This document shows, piece after piece, positions 1 through 10,693 of a DNA stretch of 64,000 nt; position 1 is the stretch's first letter; every line of letters begins with the position of its first letter. This stretch comes from Gemmatimonadales bacterium UBA2989 (GTDB lineage: Bacteria > Gemmatimonadota > Gemmatimonadetes > Longimicrobiales > Gaopeijiaceae), in NCBI GenBank assembly GCA_002346625.1, contig DEAF01000010.1, positions 1 to 64,000 of the forward strand, in the 5' to 3' direction. Made by a program: the position numbers and the translations under genes. The notes beneath the pieces were generated by a model that was given only the letters and a program-made list of their open reading frames with translations, did no database searches and was not told the origin of the DNA.

Positions 1-6
1 AGTTAT

Positions 7-432
7 ATGCGTGTCTTGGGAATTGATTTAGGAGAACGACGCATAGGTGTCGCAGTTAGCGACCCAACCGGGGTAATTGCTCAGCCACTTCCTACCATTC
101 AACGGAGGAAGGGAAAGCGTATACCCCTTATAGCCATAGAAAAACTCATAAATGAATACAATGTTGAAACCATAGTAGTGGGGCTCCCATTAGCTTTATC
201 AGGACTAGATACAGAATGGACCAAGACAGTTAGGGAAACTGCTGACAAATTGGAAAAGAAATCGGGATTACAAGTTCATCTTATAGATGAGAGATTCACT
301 TCAGCTCTTGCCGAGCGTGCGATACAGGGCCTCGGCCTCCCTAGAAACAAGAAAAAGGAAAAGGGGCGTGTGGATGCGGCGGCGGCCGTGCTGATTCTTC
401 AGAAATGGTTAGACATACAAAAAAAATCATGA
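7..432 (+). CDS. ruvX: RuvX/YqgF-type putative Holliday junction resolvase and pre-16S rRNA nuclease
   Basis: A 141-residue protein of the RNase H-like YqgF family, usual length for the family. Visible motifs are the N-terminal GIDLGERRIGVAVSD strand-loop with the first acidic residue (Asp7), VVGLPL at 57-62, DERFTS at 94-99 and the C-terminal VDAAAAV helix carrying the last acidic residue (Asp123). Members process the 5' end of 16S rRNA precursor and are annotated as Holliday junction resolvases. The stop codon overlaps the next start as ATGA, so it is probably translationally coupled to mltG. The true upstream context lies outside the window. Function is assigned by family; confidence in the family is high. 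Confidence 0.95.
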   Translation: MRVLGIDLGERRIGVAVSDPTGVIAQPLPTIQRRKGKRIPLIAIEKLINEYNVETIVVGLPLALSGLDTEWTKTVRETADKLEKKSGLQVHLIDERFTSALAERAIQGLGLPRNKKKEKGRVDAAAAVLILQKWLDIQKKS

Positions 433-1439
433 AAACCATATCGCCCTGGAAAATCATAAAACTCTCATTACAAACCCTTATAATATCTATGATATACACC
501 AGCTGCAGTCCTGGTGATCAGGGTGAATTAGTGAGAATAACAATCCCAGCCGGATCTACTTTTGAAACAGTTCTAGACACACTTGTCGAGCGTGAAATCG
601 TTACCAGTCCTTTCAGATTCAGACTATACGCCCGGATAAAAGGTGCCGACCGCCAGATTAAAGCAGGAGACTATGAGCTCGCCCAGGGGAAAACCTGGAA
701 CGAAATCTTAGACCCCTTAATAACAGGTCAGGTGATTACTGAGAAAATCACAATTCCCGAAGGGTTTAAAATCGACGATATGGTAGATCGGATAGCGGAA
801 GTTACTGAAGATGATCCAGAAAGCGTCCGAGCACTTCTCTTAGATTCTTTAGCTCATGATCACTGGAAAGTTCCGGGACCTGGACTAGAAGGATATCTGT
901 TCCCAGATACTTATCACTTCGCCAGAGGTATAGGTATCAACCTAGTAATCAAGACCATGATCGATCAATACAAATCAAGATGGACGCCTGAATGGTCAGC
1001 ACGACTTGAGGAGCTCGAAATGAGCGAAAGAGAGATCGTCACTCTAGCATCTATTATTCAGGCTGAAGCAATGCTTATAGAAGAAATGCCCACGATCTCA
1101 TCTGTTTACCACAATCGGCTACGCCTAGGATACCTCCTTCAGGCCGATCCAACCGTTATATACGCACTGGGTGGCCGTCGTGAACGACTACTATTTGCAA
1201 TGATCGATTCTGTTGCGGATAGCCCCTACAATACCTACACACAGAGAGGCCTTCCACCGGGACCGATTGGCTCACCCGGAAATGCTGCATTACAGGCAGC
1301 ACTATATCCCAGTGACGATACTTATTTGTACTTCGTAGCCCGCTTAAATGGTAGTCATACCTTCACTAACAGCCTAGAAGAACACAATCAGGCACGAATA
1401 CTATCCCGTAGGGAGAGGGACAAGTCAAATAGACCATAA
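429..1439 (+). CDS. mltG: Endolytic peptidoglycan transglycosylase MltG
   Basis: A YceG/MltG family protein of 336 residues that cleaves nascent glycan strands and so sets their length. After a hydrophobic N-terminal segment (about residues 8-25) comes a LysM-like region (about 35-110) and the catalytic domain with LASIIQAEA (about 206-214, catalytic Glu at about 213) and the conserved NRLRLG and QADPTVIYALG stretches. I chose the ATG at 429 because it overlaps the ruvX stop as ATGA; an ATG at 405 would add eight residues. The segment ending YTSC resembles a poor lipobox, so it could be a lipoprotein, but a single-pass inner membrane anchor is the family norm. Confidence 0.93.
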   Translation: MKTISPWKIIKLSLQTLIISMIYTSCSPGDQGELVRITIPAGSTFETVLDTLVEREIVTSPFRFRLYARIKGADRQIKAGDYELAQGKTWNEILDPLITGQVITEKITIPEGFKIDDMVDRIAEVTEDDPESVRALLLDSLAHDHWKVPGPGLEGYLFPDTYHFARGIGINLVIKTMIDQYKSRWTPEWSARLEELEMSEREIVTLASIIQAEAMLIEEMPTISSVYHNRLRLGYLLQADPTVIYALGGRRERLLFAMIDSVADSPYNTYTQRGLPPGPIGSPGNAALQAALYPSDDTYLYFVARLNGSHTFTNSLEEHNQARILSRRERDKSNRP

Positions 1440-1442
1440 ACT

Positions 1443-2078
1443 ATGAACCAAACCGATCTTGTCAGACAGCTGGCTCTAGTGGTAATAACGGATGAACGGC
1501 TATCTGAACCTCTTGGACTAGATAATGTCCTGCTACAAGCTCTGAAATCCGGAGCCCCTGCTATCCAACTTAGAGCTAAAGAAGCTACAGCCAGAGAGAT
1601 GTCGGCTATGGTTAGGGTATTTCTTCCAATGGTGAGGTCATTTGGTGCTCTCTTGTTTGTGAATGATCGTTTAGATGTAGCCTTAGCTACCGGAGCAGAC
1701 GGAGTTCATCTTGGACCTGAAGATTTACCAATAAAAAAAGTTAGGTCTGTAGTCCCCCCAAACTTTATTATTGGATACTCTACTGACGACCCTAAAGAAG
1801 CTATTAGAGCTGAGAAAGATGGGGCAGACTACTTAGGTGTCGGAACAGTATATCCAACAATAAACAAACCTAATGCTGGCGAGGTAATAGGATTATCAGG
1901 CCTTAAGAGTGTAGTAGAATCTGTTTCGATACCAGTAATAGCAATCGGAGGCATTACCCCAAAACGAGCTACTGAAGTGGTGGGGTTAGGAGCACGAGGA
2001 ATCGCAGTCATGGGAGCCGTCATGACTGCTCCAGATCCAGGAGAAACTGTACGAAAGCTATTATCTGCTTTTAGATAG
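1443..2078 (+). CDS. thiE: Thiamine-phosphate synthase ThiE
   Basis: A 211-residue TIM-barrel enzyme that joins hydroxymethylpyrimidine pyrophosphate and thiazole phosphate to give thiamine phosphate. Conserved pieces are IQLRAKEA near residue 40, FVNDRLDVALATGADGVHLG (about 75-94), GVGTVYPTINKPNAG (about 135-149) and the phosphate-binding GGITP loop near 175. It starts three bases after the mltG stop, so it belongs to the same transcription unit. The pyrimidine kinase thiD is 13 kb away at 15560. No TPP riboswitch was seen for either gene. Confidence 0.94.
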   Translation: MNQTDLVRQLALVVITDERLSEPLGLDNVLLQALKSGAPAIQLRAKEATAREMSAMVRVFLPMVRSFGALLFVNDRLDVALATGADGVHLGPEDLPIKKVRSVVPPNFIIGYSTDDPKEAIRAEKDGADYLGVGTVYPTINKPNAGEVIGLSGLKSVVESVSIPVIAIGGITPKRATEVVGLGARGIAVMGAVMTAPDPGETVRKLLSAFR

Positions 2079-2112
2079 AAGGAGATCTAAGAGATTATTA
2101 GCCTGTTTCCAC

Positions 2113-2931
2113 CTACATACCACCAGCTTGTAAGAATTTCTCAACTTCTTCCTCAGTGACAAAAAAGTCTCCCAAATCAATGCCATCATTAGGACCATGC
2201 CAGTCTGAACCACCTGTCATTAGCAAATCTGAGTCCTTGGCAACTCGTTGAAGATCAAATATGTGATCGGATCTTGACCTGGGCCGATAGACTTCCAGTC
2301 CCTGGAGGCCTTCTTTAATCAAATTAGGGAGTAATTTGACCCATGATCCGGCAGGAGGATGAGCCCAAATAGATATACCACCAGCATTTAGAATGATCTC
2401 AATTGCTTCACTAGGGGTAGACAGTTGGGTCGGTACATATGCGGGGTGATCATTACCGATTAAACGAAAAAAAGCATCAGATGTCGAAGACGCATAACCC
2501 TTAGTAACTAATGCTCGAGCAAGGTGAGGACGGCCGATTGTTGAAAGTTCCGAACCAGCCTCATAGAGAACATCTTCGTACTCTACAATAATCCCCTGCA
2601 ATAAAAGCCGATCCACCATCTCTAGCATTCTGTGCTTACGACCCTCTCCTGCCTTGACCTCGTGTGCCTTTATAGACGGATTATCCGGATCCACAAAATA
2701 TCCTAGAATATGATAATCTCTGCCTTCTAAAACACTGCTAATCTCTATCCCTGGGATAACATCGATCCGCTTTTCAGAAGCAACTTCAATCGCCTGTGGA
2801 ATTCCAACTACAGTGTCGTGATCAGTAATCGCTATAACGTCTAGATCCGTTTCCTCTGCAATAGAGACAACTTCACGAGATTCACACATACCATCAGATG
2901 CTGATGTATGGACATGAAGATCTAACTTCAT
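2113..2931 (-). CDS. PHP-domain phosphoesterase, RNase AM/TrpH-like
   Basis: A 272-residue PHP-domain protein. The metal-binding set is intact: HVHTSASDG (His6, His8, Asp13), ITDHD around 36-39, Glu63 in GIEISS, a WAHPP motif near residue 193 and GSDWHG near 243. Characterised relatives (E. coli YciV, TrpH) are 5'-3' exoribonucleases that trim rRNA 5' ends or hydrolyse 3',5'-nucleoside bisphosphates. It lies downstream of atpC on the same strand, separated by 133 bases, so it may be read through from the atp operon or have its own promoter. Exact substrate cannot be read from sequence. Confidence 0.85.
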   Translation of the reverse strand: MKLDLHVHTSASDGMCESREVVSIAEETDLDVIAITDHDTVVGIPQAIEVASEKRIDVIPGIEISSVLEGRDYHILGYFVDPDNPSIKAHEVKAGEGRKHRMLEMVDRLLLQGIIVEYEDVLYEAGSELSTIGRPHLARALVTKGYASSTSDAFFRLIGNDHPAYVPTQLSTPSEAIEIILNAGGISIWAHPPAGSWVKLLPNLIKEGLQGLEVYRPRSRSDHIFDLQRVAKDSDLLMTGGSDWHGPNDGIDLGDFFVTEEEVEKFLQAGGM

Positions 2932-3064
2932 CTTCTTAAGTACCTAATGGTATTTTTAGAATAGTATCAGGCACTATCCACAAGAGAGAGGTGTGAAAAT
3001 CTTATCACACATTTTCAATAGTATTCCTCATATCCAATTTTATGTGGATTTTGAGCAATTATGA

Positions 3065-3390
3065 TTAGTCTTCCATAGCTTCTAGTATAGCGTCTACATC
3101 TACCCTAGTACCGGACAACAAATTTTCTGTTAACTCAGAATCTGATTGCTCTGCAAGGATAGTTAGTTCCGAAGCATCTATCCTCAGAACACCTCCTCCG
3201 ATAAACAAGCTATGTGTATCACCCTCTGGCAAATTTATGGATACTTCTCCTGAACCTAGAAGAGTTATCATCTGGGTATGGCCGGGAAGTATACCTACTT
3301 TTCCATCCCAAGCTGGAGCGATTACTGAGTTAGCCGCACCCTCAAACAAAAGTGCTCCAGGAGACACTGCCCGAACGTTCAGAGAAGCCA

Positions 3391-3391
<1 letters not shown>
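3065..3391 (-). CDS. atpC: ATP synthase epsilon subunit, short form
   Basis: Only 108 residues. The N-terminal beta-sandwich (about 1-83, with the family segment APAWDGKVGILPGHTQM) is complete, but the usual C-terminal pair of helices that can insert into F1 and block ATP hydrolysis is reduced to about 25 residues, enough for at most one helix. The start codon overlaps the atpD stop by one base (TAATG), giving tight coupling at the end of the atp operon. Short epsilon subunits are known in several phyla; loss of epsilon autoinhibition is the inference. Confidence 0.9.
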
Positions 3392-4848
<1,457 letters not shown>

Positions 4849-4851
4849 TCA

Positions 4852-5712
4852 TTACTCAAGAGCAGCTGCACCACCAACAATTTCCGCTATCTCTTGGGTT
4901 ATCTGGGCCTGACGAACCCGATTATATGTGCGTGTCAGGTACTCGAGTACATCGCTGGCATTGTCAGTGGCACTCTTCATTGCCGTCCTACGAGCACCCT
5001 GTTCTGAAGCCGCATTCTCCACAAGTGCTCGGTATATAGTATTACGAAGGTATACTGGAAGTATCCATTGGATCAGTACATCAACCTTAGGACTAAAGAG
5101 ATAATTATCAAAAGATGAAGATTCACTTTTAGGTCTGATCGGCAATAATTCTAGGACACTTGGAGGAGTTGATAATACTGAACGAAACTCTGAACTAACT
5201 ACATAAACCGCATCTACATGACCAGACGCAAAGTCATCTCTAATACCGCTAATAATAGACTCGGCATCATCCAAAGATGGACTGTCATATATGTCTACAT
5301 TACTTGACGCAATTCTACGTCCTCTGAAGCGGAAATATGCAATCCCCTTCTTGCCCACTATGTGTAGATCGGTTTCTATGCCTTTACTATCAAAGTTCTC
5401 CAGAAGTACTCGTGCTTCTTTGATCAAGTTGGTGTTGAATCCACCTGCCAATCCACGATTTGCAGTAAGCAAAAGTACCGCTACTCTATTCGGATGTTCA
5501 GGGCTACGTAGAAGAGGAAAGCGATCAGAAAGTTCGGGCGCATACAAGCTACTTACGATCTGGGCCAATGAATCAGCATAGGGACGAGCTGACCGGACAC
5601 GTTCAGTCGCCTTCTTTAGCTTAGACGTGGCGACCAATTCCATAGTCTTTGTGATTTGTCTGGTGTTTTCGACAGATTTGATCCGTCTCTTGACGTCACT
5701 AGCTCCTGCCAT
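4852..5712 (-). CDS. atpG: ATP synthase gamma subunit
   Basis: A 286-residue central stalk subunit. The N-terminal coiled-coil strand begins with the conserved RRIKSVENTRQITKTMELVA (about 9-28) and the C-terminal helix ends with YNRVRQAQITQEIAEIVGGA, both family signatures. The middle Rossmann-like part is normal in length. The gene lies between atpA (48-base gap) and atpD in the minus-strand operon. It transmits rotation of the c-ring to the beta subunits. Confidence 0.97.
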   Translation of the reverse strand: MAGASDVKRRIKSVENTRQITKTMELVATSKLKKATERVRSARPYADSLAQIVSSLYAPELSDRFPLLRSPEHPNRVAVLLLTANRGLAGGFNTNLIKEARVLLENFDSKGIETDLHIVGKKGIAYFRFRGRRIASSNVDIYDSPSLDDAESIISGIRDDFASGHVDAVYVVSSEFRSVLSTPPSVLELLPIRPKSESSSFDNYLFSPKVDVLIQWILPVYLRNTIYRALVENAASEQGARRTAMKSATDNASDVLEYLTRTYNRVRQAQITQEIAEIVGGAAALE

Positions 5713-5760
5713 CAGTCAACTTGCTCCTGAGCTATTGTGTATATGTTCAGGATTAAGCTC

Positions 5761-7338
5761 CTACTGATCATCTGTGCTACTAGCAGGTGTCTTGACCTGG
5801 ACATCTATAAACACCTTGTTGTACTCCGATATAACAGCAATCAACTTATCTTTTATTTCTTCAGTTATCTGATTTTCTTTTTTAATCTCAGCCAATATTT
5901 GGCTAGAATGAGTACTTAGAAATTCGTGAAAACCCTGTTCCCATTGTTTTAGATCACGAACTTCAACATCGTCAACTTGCCCTTGTGTTACAGCAAAAAT
6001 TACGCACACTTGGTTCTCCACCGGCATGGGCTGGTACTGTCCTTGCTTCAAAATCTCTACTGTACGCTCACCACGTGCTAATTGATTTTGTGTAGCAGTA
6101 TCTAGATCGGATCCAAACTGTGCAAAAGCTTCGAGTTCCCTATACTGTGCTAAATCGAGACGAAGACGTCCGGCCACGTTCTTCATCGCTTTGATTTGAG
6201 CAGCACCTCCAACACGGGATACCGAAATCCCTACGTTTACAGCTGGACGTACACCCGAATAGAACAGATTAGGCTCAAGATAGATCTGACCATCAGTAAT
6301 GGAAATAACATTAGTGGGTATATAAGCCGATACATCCCCAGCCTGCGTTTCAATAATCGGTAAAGCTGTAAGGGAACCTCCACCTTGTTCATCCGATAGC
6401 TTAGCAGCACGTTCTAATAGTCTAGAATGGAGATAGAAAACATCTCCAGGAAATGCTTCTCGCCCTGGAGGACGTCGTAGTACCAGAGATAGTTGTCGAT
6501 AGGCGGTTGCCTGTTTTGATAGATCATCATAGATAACGAGTGTGTGTTTCCCTGCCCACATAAAGTGTTCAGCAATTGCACAGGCTGAGTAGGGAGCTAT
6601 ATACTGCATGGGTGCCGGATCGGAAGCGTTAGAAGCCACAACCACCGTGTAATCCATGGCCCCATACTCACGAAGTGTCTCTACTACACCTGCAACTTTA
6701 CCCGCCCTTTGTCCCACAGCACAGTATACACAGATAACATCAGTATCCTTCTGATTTATAATAGTATCTAGAGCAATAGCTGTTTTCCCAGTACCGCGAT
6801 CACCTATTATCAACTCACGCTGACCTCGTCCAATTGGAATCATGGAATCGATAGCCTTGATGCCGGTCTGAAGAGGTTCATTAACCGGCTGCCTCATAAC
6901 GATACCCGGTGCCACTACATCGATATGTCTATTGCCTTCGATGGGATCTATAGGTCCTTTGCCATCTATAGGGCTACCAAGAGAGTCTACGACCCTTCCT
7001 ACATATCCATTACCCACTGGTATATCCAACACTCGACCTGTCCTGCGTACTTGGTCGCCCTCATGGAGAAGAGTCCAATCTCCCATAATCACCGCACCAA
7101 TGTTGTCCTCTTCAAGATTCAGTGCTAATGCAGAAACAGGTTCTTCAGTATGTGTGGTGGTGATCTCTAGCATTTCACTAGCCATTGCCTTGGTTAGCCC
7201 ATAGATACGAGCTATGCCATCCTTAACTTCTAGAACCTCACCTACTTCTTCAGCCTGAAGCCGTTCACCATAGTTCTCAATCTCAGAAAGAAGGACACCT
7301 TTGATTTCACTAGCTCGGAGTCCTGAATCATTAGCCAT
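5761..7338 (-). CDS. atpA: ATP synthase alpha subunit
   Basis: A 525-residue F1 subunit with the P-loop GDRGTGKT at 179-186 and the family signature region near [17 protein letters not shown]. It forms the alpha3beta3 hexamer with AtpD and holds non-catalytic nucleotide sites. The C-terminus has a slightly extended charged and Ser/Thr-rich tail. It lies after atpH, and the short gap between them contains two small hairpins (7356-7382). Confidence 0.98.
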   Translation of the reverse strand: MANDSGLRASEIKGVLLSEIENYGERLQAEEVGEVLEVKDGIARIYGLTKAMASEMLEITTTHTEEPVSALALNLEEDNIGAVIMGDWTLLHEGDQVRRTGRVLDIPVGNGYVGRVVDSLGSPIDGKGPIDPIEGNRHIDVVAPGIVMRQPVNEPLQTGIKAIDSMIPIGRGQRELIIGDRGTGKTAIALDTIINQKDTDVICVYCAVGQRAGKVAGVVETLREYGAMDYTVVVASNASDPAPMQYIAPYSACAIAEHFMWAGKHTLVIYDDLSKQATAYRQLSLVLRRPPGREAFPGDVFYLHSRLLERAAKLSDEQGGGSLTALPIIETQAGDVSAYIPTNVISITDGQIYLEPNLFYSGVRPAVNVGISVSRVGGAAQIKAMKNVAGRLRLDLAQYRELEAFAQFGSDLDTATQNQLARGERTVEILKQGQYQPMPVENQVCVIFAVTQGQVDDVEVRDLKQWEQGFHEFLSTHSSQILAEIKKENQITEEIKDKLIAVISEYNKVFIDVQVKTPASSTDDQ

Positions 7339-7355
7339 TGTTTAGTCCTGTGATT

Positions 7356-7382
7356 CTATTACTAATAGCCGGCCCAGGCCGG
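7356..7382 (-). repeat. Two adjacent small hairpins between atpH and atpA
   Basis: Seen directly: CTATT-ACT-AATAG (7356-7368) next to CCGGCC-CA-GGCCGG (7369-7382). The second is strikingly GC-rich for this genome. There is no U-run on either strand, so this is not an intrinsic terminator. A role in mRNA processing or in setting different expression of atpH and atpA is possible but is inference. Confidence 0.4.
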
Positions 7383-7392
7383 TGATTAACCT

Positions 7393-7956
7393 TCACGAAT
7401 CCCCCACTGGGTGGAGGTTTGTCATCAACAATCTCCTACGCATTCCATCCAACTTCCTCCTCAGGGATCCGTCGTAAATCATGTCCCCTGCTCGGACAAT
7501 GATTCCTCCCAGAATCATAGGATCCACTCTTATATCAGATATGGCCTGACAACCGATGAGGGTAGTCAGTTTATCCTGAAGCTCTGTCTGGTATGATTCA
7601 TCCATACTGCGAGCTATCGTAACCTCTATTCTCATTCTGTTTAAACGCTGATCCAAAAGTATTTGGTATTCTCTGGCAATATCCCCCAGAATGCGCTGTC
7701 TTCTCTTATCTAGCACCACAACTAAAAAATTGATAAGCATAACCGGTAACTTATCTGAAAAAACACTCTGTATAACTTCCTTCTTCTGGCTTACAGATAT
7801 CCTTGGAGTTTCCAAAAACATGCGGAAACTTTGATTCTCATCGAGGAGACGTGCTATCATTTCAATTCCGTCTCCAAAAATCTCCAAACCCTCATTACGG
7901 TCAGCTACTTCCAGAAGAGTTTCAGCATAGTTTTTAGCTACAGTTTCGTCTCTCAT
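7393..7956 (-). CDS. atpH: ATP synthase delta subunit
   Basis: A 187-residue OSCP/delta family protein that ties the F1 head to the peripheral stalk. It starts with the family-typical RDETVAKNYAETLLEVA helix and has the C-terminal DPMILGGIIVRAGDMIYDGS segment conserved in delta subunits. Its start overlaps the atpF stop by four bases (ATGA), indicating translational coupling. Length is normal for the family. Confidence 0.95.
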   Translation of the reverse strand: MRDETVAKNYAETLLEVADRNEGLEIFGDGIEMIARLLDENQSFRMFLETPRISVSQKKEVIQSVFSDKLPVMLINFLVVVLDKRRQRILGDIAREYQILLDQRLNRMRIEVTIARSMDESYQTELQDKLTTLIGCQAISDIRVDPMILGGIIVRAGDMIYDGSLRRKLDGMRRRLLMTNLHPVGDS

Positions 7957-8456
7957 GCCTCAACCTCTTCACCGTGCTCACTAAGATCCTCAATATAGTC
8001 GGCAATAAGCTCACGATCTTTGGCATCATCTAGCCTGTTCCCAATGAGCTTTGCTGCTGCTACTATAGCTAAATCAACCGATTCTTTTCTAAGAGCTTGA
8101 AGGGCAATCTCCTTGTCACGCTCTATAGACTCATGAGCACGATCAATTAGAGATTCACACTCTACCCTGGCTTTTTCTTCAATTTCTTGTCGGATCCTAT
8201 CACCTGCTTCTTTGCCTTCGGCGATCATCTGTTGAGTATCTCGACGTGCATCAGCCAACTGCTGATGGTATTCTGAAAGTAGACTGGCAGCCTCTTCCCT
8301 CTCTTTTGCAGCCTGATCCAATTTATCTTGGATGCCACTCTCTCGAGCTTCAACAAAAGTGAGGATCGGCCCCCAAGCATACTTCCACAGAATGCCGAGC
8401 AGTGCCAAGAAAACAAGGCTCGTCCAAACTGTAAGTCCGAGGTTTAAGTCGAACAT
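7953..8456 (-). CDS. atpF: ATP synthase b subunit
   Basis: A 167-residue peripheral stalk protein. One N-terminal membrane helix (about 7-27, in the context LTVWTSLVFLALLGILWKYAW) is followed by a long charged helix of Lys/Glu/Ala-rich heptads that dimerises and reaches the F1 head. Only one b-type gene is present in the operon, so the stalk is probably a homodimer. It lies 100 bases after atpE and overlaps atpH by four bases. Confidence 0.95.
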   Translation of the reverse strand: MFDLNLGLTVWTSLVFLALLGILWKYAWGPILTFVEARESGIQDKLDQAAKEREEAASLLSEYHQQLADARRDTQQMIAEGKEAGDRIRQEIEEKARVECESLIDRAHESIERDKEIALQALRKESVDLAIVAAAKLIGNRLDDAKDRELIADYIEDLSEHGEEVEA

Positions 8457-8556
8457 ATAGACTCCCTGTGAACCGTTGAATTATTTAAAAAACCTAGGGT
8501 GCTATCAATGCTATTCAAGGCAAATTATCCCTTAAATACAGAAGTTTTAATCCTAA

Positions 8557-8811
8557 TTAAAACTTCACGAATGCAAGCCCAAGACCAAAGAGCGCGGCAC
8601 CTTCTATAAGAGCGGCGAAGATGATGGCTGCTGTCTGGATTTGAGCCGTAGCCTCAGGTTGACGTGCTATTCCTGATGCTGCAGCGGATCCGATAGGGCC
8701 TATTCCGAGCCCAGCACCGATCACGGCACCACCTATTGCTAATCCGGCACCTATCAAACCAGCGCCCCCTCCAACCGCGGTTTCCTGAATAGCGGTAAGC
8801 AAGAAATACAT
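8557..8811 (-). CDS. atpE: ATP synthase c subunit
   Basis: An 84-residue two-helix proteolipid forming the rotor ring. A glycine-rich first helix (about 13-47), the polar RQPEA loop at 50-54 and a second helix with the ion-carrying Glu70 in ALIEGAALFG are visible. The residues usually found with sodium coupling (a Gln in helix 1 and Ser or Thr after the Glu) are not seen, so proton coupling is the better guess. It is followed by a 100-base gap before atpF, which is common for atpE and may serve to raise its translation. Confidence 0.97.
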   Translation of the reverse strand: MYFLLTAIQETAVGGGAGLIGAGLAIGGAVIGAGLGIGPIGSAAASGIARQPEATAQIQTAAIIFAALIEGAALFGLGLAFVKF

Positions 8812-8833
8812 ATTTAGTCCTTTGTCTTAGTAA

Positions 8834-9751
8834 CTAATGAGCGTGACGTATGAGTCCTATGAATACGGACGTGAGCATTGCAAATATATATGCCTGTAAA
8901 AAGGCTACGAACAACTCTAGAATCATTAGGATACTGGCCATAGTAACTGAGACAATACCCATTAAATAACTTTGGAGCACAAAAATCATACCCATTATAG
9001 CTAAAATGAGTGTATGGCCAGCAGTCATGTTAGCAAGTAGACGAACCGCTAGAGCAAATGGCTTAGTTAGTTTGCCCATAAATTCAACTGGTGCGAGTAC
9101 GATCATCATAAATGGCTTCATTACTACCGGAAGTCCTGGAGGCAGAAAGAATATAGTCCTAGCATACCCTGCAGGGCCTAGGGATAGGAACCCTGAAATT
9201 TCAGTGACTAAAAAGCTTATAACCGCTAAAGCAGCTGTAACCGAAAGATTGGCAGTAGGCGTAATGCCTAAAGGTGTGAGCCCGATAAGGTTCATCCCAA
9301 GAATAAAGAAAAACAGGGTTAAGATGTAAGGAGTGTATTTATCTGCACCATGACCAATGTTAGTACGCACAACTTCATCCCTAAAATAGACAACAATCGC
9401 CTCCATAAAGTTGGCAAATCCTGTTGGTGCCCTTTCCATACCTCTAACTCGGATGGATCTGGCCACTGGAATGAAGATCAGAGGCAACAGTATCGCAACT
9501 AGGATCATGACTGCCAATTGTCTTGTGGGTGACATATCGATAGCAATAGATCCCAAATGGATTGGAGCTATGCTTAATGATTCAAGATTCCAATGTCCTC
9601 CAGCGAATTCTATGTATTTCGCATCCCCTATATGGTGCATTATGAAGTCGGGCAATCCTTCCATCGAAAGACCGCTTTTGGATCCAGTGCTGTGGCCAGA
9701 CTGATCAACCACTTCTACGACATGATCCTGAAGATATTTAAATAAAATCAT
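8834..9751 (-). CDS. atpB: ATP synthase a subunit
   Basis: A 305-residue membrane subunit providing the proton half-channels. The essential arginine is Arg237 in the AVRLLANMTAGH segment. The N-terminus before the first strong membrane helix (about residue 76) is longer than in E. coli, about 75 mostly polar residues that are probably exported. Five or six membrane helices follow. Its start overlaps the preceding small membrane protein gene by four bases (ATGA). Confidence 0.96.
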   Translation of the reverse strand: MILFKYLQDHVVEVVDQSGHSTGSKSGLSMEGLPDFIMHHIGDAKYIEFAGGHWNLESLSIAPIHLGSIAIDMSPTRQLAVMILVAILLPLIFIPVARSIRVRGMERAPTGFANFMEAIVVYFRDEVVRTNIGHGADKYTPYILTLFFFILGMNLIGLTPLGITPTANLSVTAALAVISFLVTEISGFLSLGPAGYARTIFFLPPGLPVVMKPFMMIVLAPVEFMGKLTKPFALAVRLLANMTAGHTLILAIMGMIFVLQSYLMGIVSVTMASILMILELFVAFLQAYIFAMLTSVFIGLIRHAH

Positions 9752-10125
9752 ATCTTCTTTCGCAGATCATTACTATCGAGCTTTAGAAAGGCTGGCTCCA
9801 TCAACAACAAAACGAAGAAAAACCCCACCAGTGTAAGCAGAAGTGCCGCTGGCTCTATCAACTCAAATTTCCAAGACACCAAACCCACTGTTATAACAGT
9901 TAATACCCGAAGCATAATTCCAATGCCCCAGTAAAACACAAATTGGGTTGGCTCTCCACGAGCACGTAGGAGTAACCAAAATGAGAAAACCTGAACAGGA
10001 TAAGCAATGAAGGCGGCCAGAATAACACCTACTCTTTCTGAGTCATCTAAGAGCATCCAAAGTACCGTAACTCCCAGAAACACCACTAGGATCGCTATTA
10101 AGGCATAACGCCCGAAAACACTCAA
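9748..10125 (-). CDS. Small four-helix membrane protein of the atp operon, ATP synthase I-like
   Basis: A 125-residue protein with four predicted membrane helices (about 8-26, 33-52, 66-85, 90-112) and a short basic tail. Its place between atpI and atpB with four-base overlaps on both sides shows it is part of the operon. The pattern resembles the UncI/ATP synthase I group, which helps c-ring assembly, but sequence similarity by eye is weak, so I leave the symbol empty. It is unlikely to be a shadow: the overlaps are clean and no competing frame exists. Confidence 0.7.
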   Translation of the reverse strand: MSVFGRYALIAILVVFLGVTVLWMLLDDSERVGVILAAFIAYPVQVFSFWLLLRARGEPTQFVFYWGIGIMLRVLTVITVGLVSWKFELIEPAALLLTLVGFFFVLLLMEPAFLKLDSNDLRKKI

Positions 10126-10373
10126 TCCTTATCGTTCTCCTCGCAATATTGATCTTGTCGTGGACGTAGTACTGACTGTACATAAAGATTGTAGAAACCT
10201 GCTACTCCCCCTAATAACATGCCAATAAGTGTTAACAGAGATTCCGACCCAAGCCACTCTCCAACTTCAGACCCAAGCCATCCAAAGATAGCAACTGAAA
10301 CAGCTAAGCTCATTCCATGTCCCAGAAAACGGGAAGATCCTCGGGCTACTTCTTTACCTGGATCTACACTCAT
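10122..10373 (-). CDS. atpI: AtpZ/AtpI family protein, first gene of the atp operon
   Basis: An 83-residue protein with two membrane helices (about 20-36 and 44-63) separated by a short loop containing EVGEWLG, the layout of the AtpZ/AtpI (F0F1 subunit) family. Relatives assist c-ring assembly or magnesium supply to the synthase. It is first in the operon, overlaps the next gene as ATGA, and faces the 320-base divergent regulatory region. Family assignment rests on size, topology and position. Confidence 0.75.
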   Translation of the reverse strand: MSVDPGKEVARGSSRFLGHGMSLAVSVAIFGWLGSEVGEWLGSESLLTLIGMLLGGVAGFYNLYVQSVLRPRQDQYCEENDKD

Positions 10374-10693
10374 ATTCCGTGAACCTGATATTTGCTAAAA
10401 ATCTGATCCTTTAGGTTTAAAGCCAGCAAATTTAGAAGCTTGTGAAAAATTTCGCAAGCATAACTTTACCATCCTTTATAAGGTAATTTTAGTAATTCAA
10501 AACGCTTGACTAATAGTCATGCTTAAGACAGTTTCGCGATATGATTATTATGATAGAATCTATACAGTATTGTAGTCTAAAACCCTTCAATAGACTATCC
10601 TAATATTGGACCTCTAACAGCAGATGGCGGGTAAGTTGGATAACCGCACTATTAGTTAAATTCATTGTACGCAAAAATGCATCAAGTTCAGAA
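10374..10693. promoter_or_regulatory. Divergent intergenic region between the atp operon and moxR
   Basis: A 320-base AT-rich region with no open frame worth calling. It must contain the atp operon promoter on the minus strand and probably a moxR promoter on the plus strand. A TTGACT at 10506-10511 and a TATGAT at 10549-10554 occur but are not correctly spaced from each other. An inverted repeat lies at 10573-10597. I cannot place promoters with confidence. Confidence 0.5.
10573..10597. repeat. 7-bp inverted repeat in the atp/moxR divergent region
   Basis: TAGTCTA (10573-10579) and its reverse complement TAGACTA (10591-10597) are separated by 11 bases. A smaller inverted repeat, ATAGA-A-TCTAT, lies just upstream at 10553-10563. 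Such spacing fits a dimeric repressor or activator site, but no regulator is identified and chance occurrence in AT-rich DNA is possible. Confidence 0.35.

Noticed and set aside
2991..3010. Hairpin GTGTGA/TCACAC as atp operon terminator
   Set aside because: Only six base pairs, and on the minus strand it is followed by CTCTCTC rather than U residues.
10506..10554. TTGACT and TATGAT as an atp/moxR promoter
   Set aside because: The spacing between them is far from 17 bases, so they do not form one promoter.
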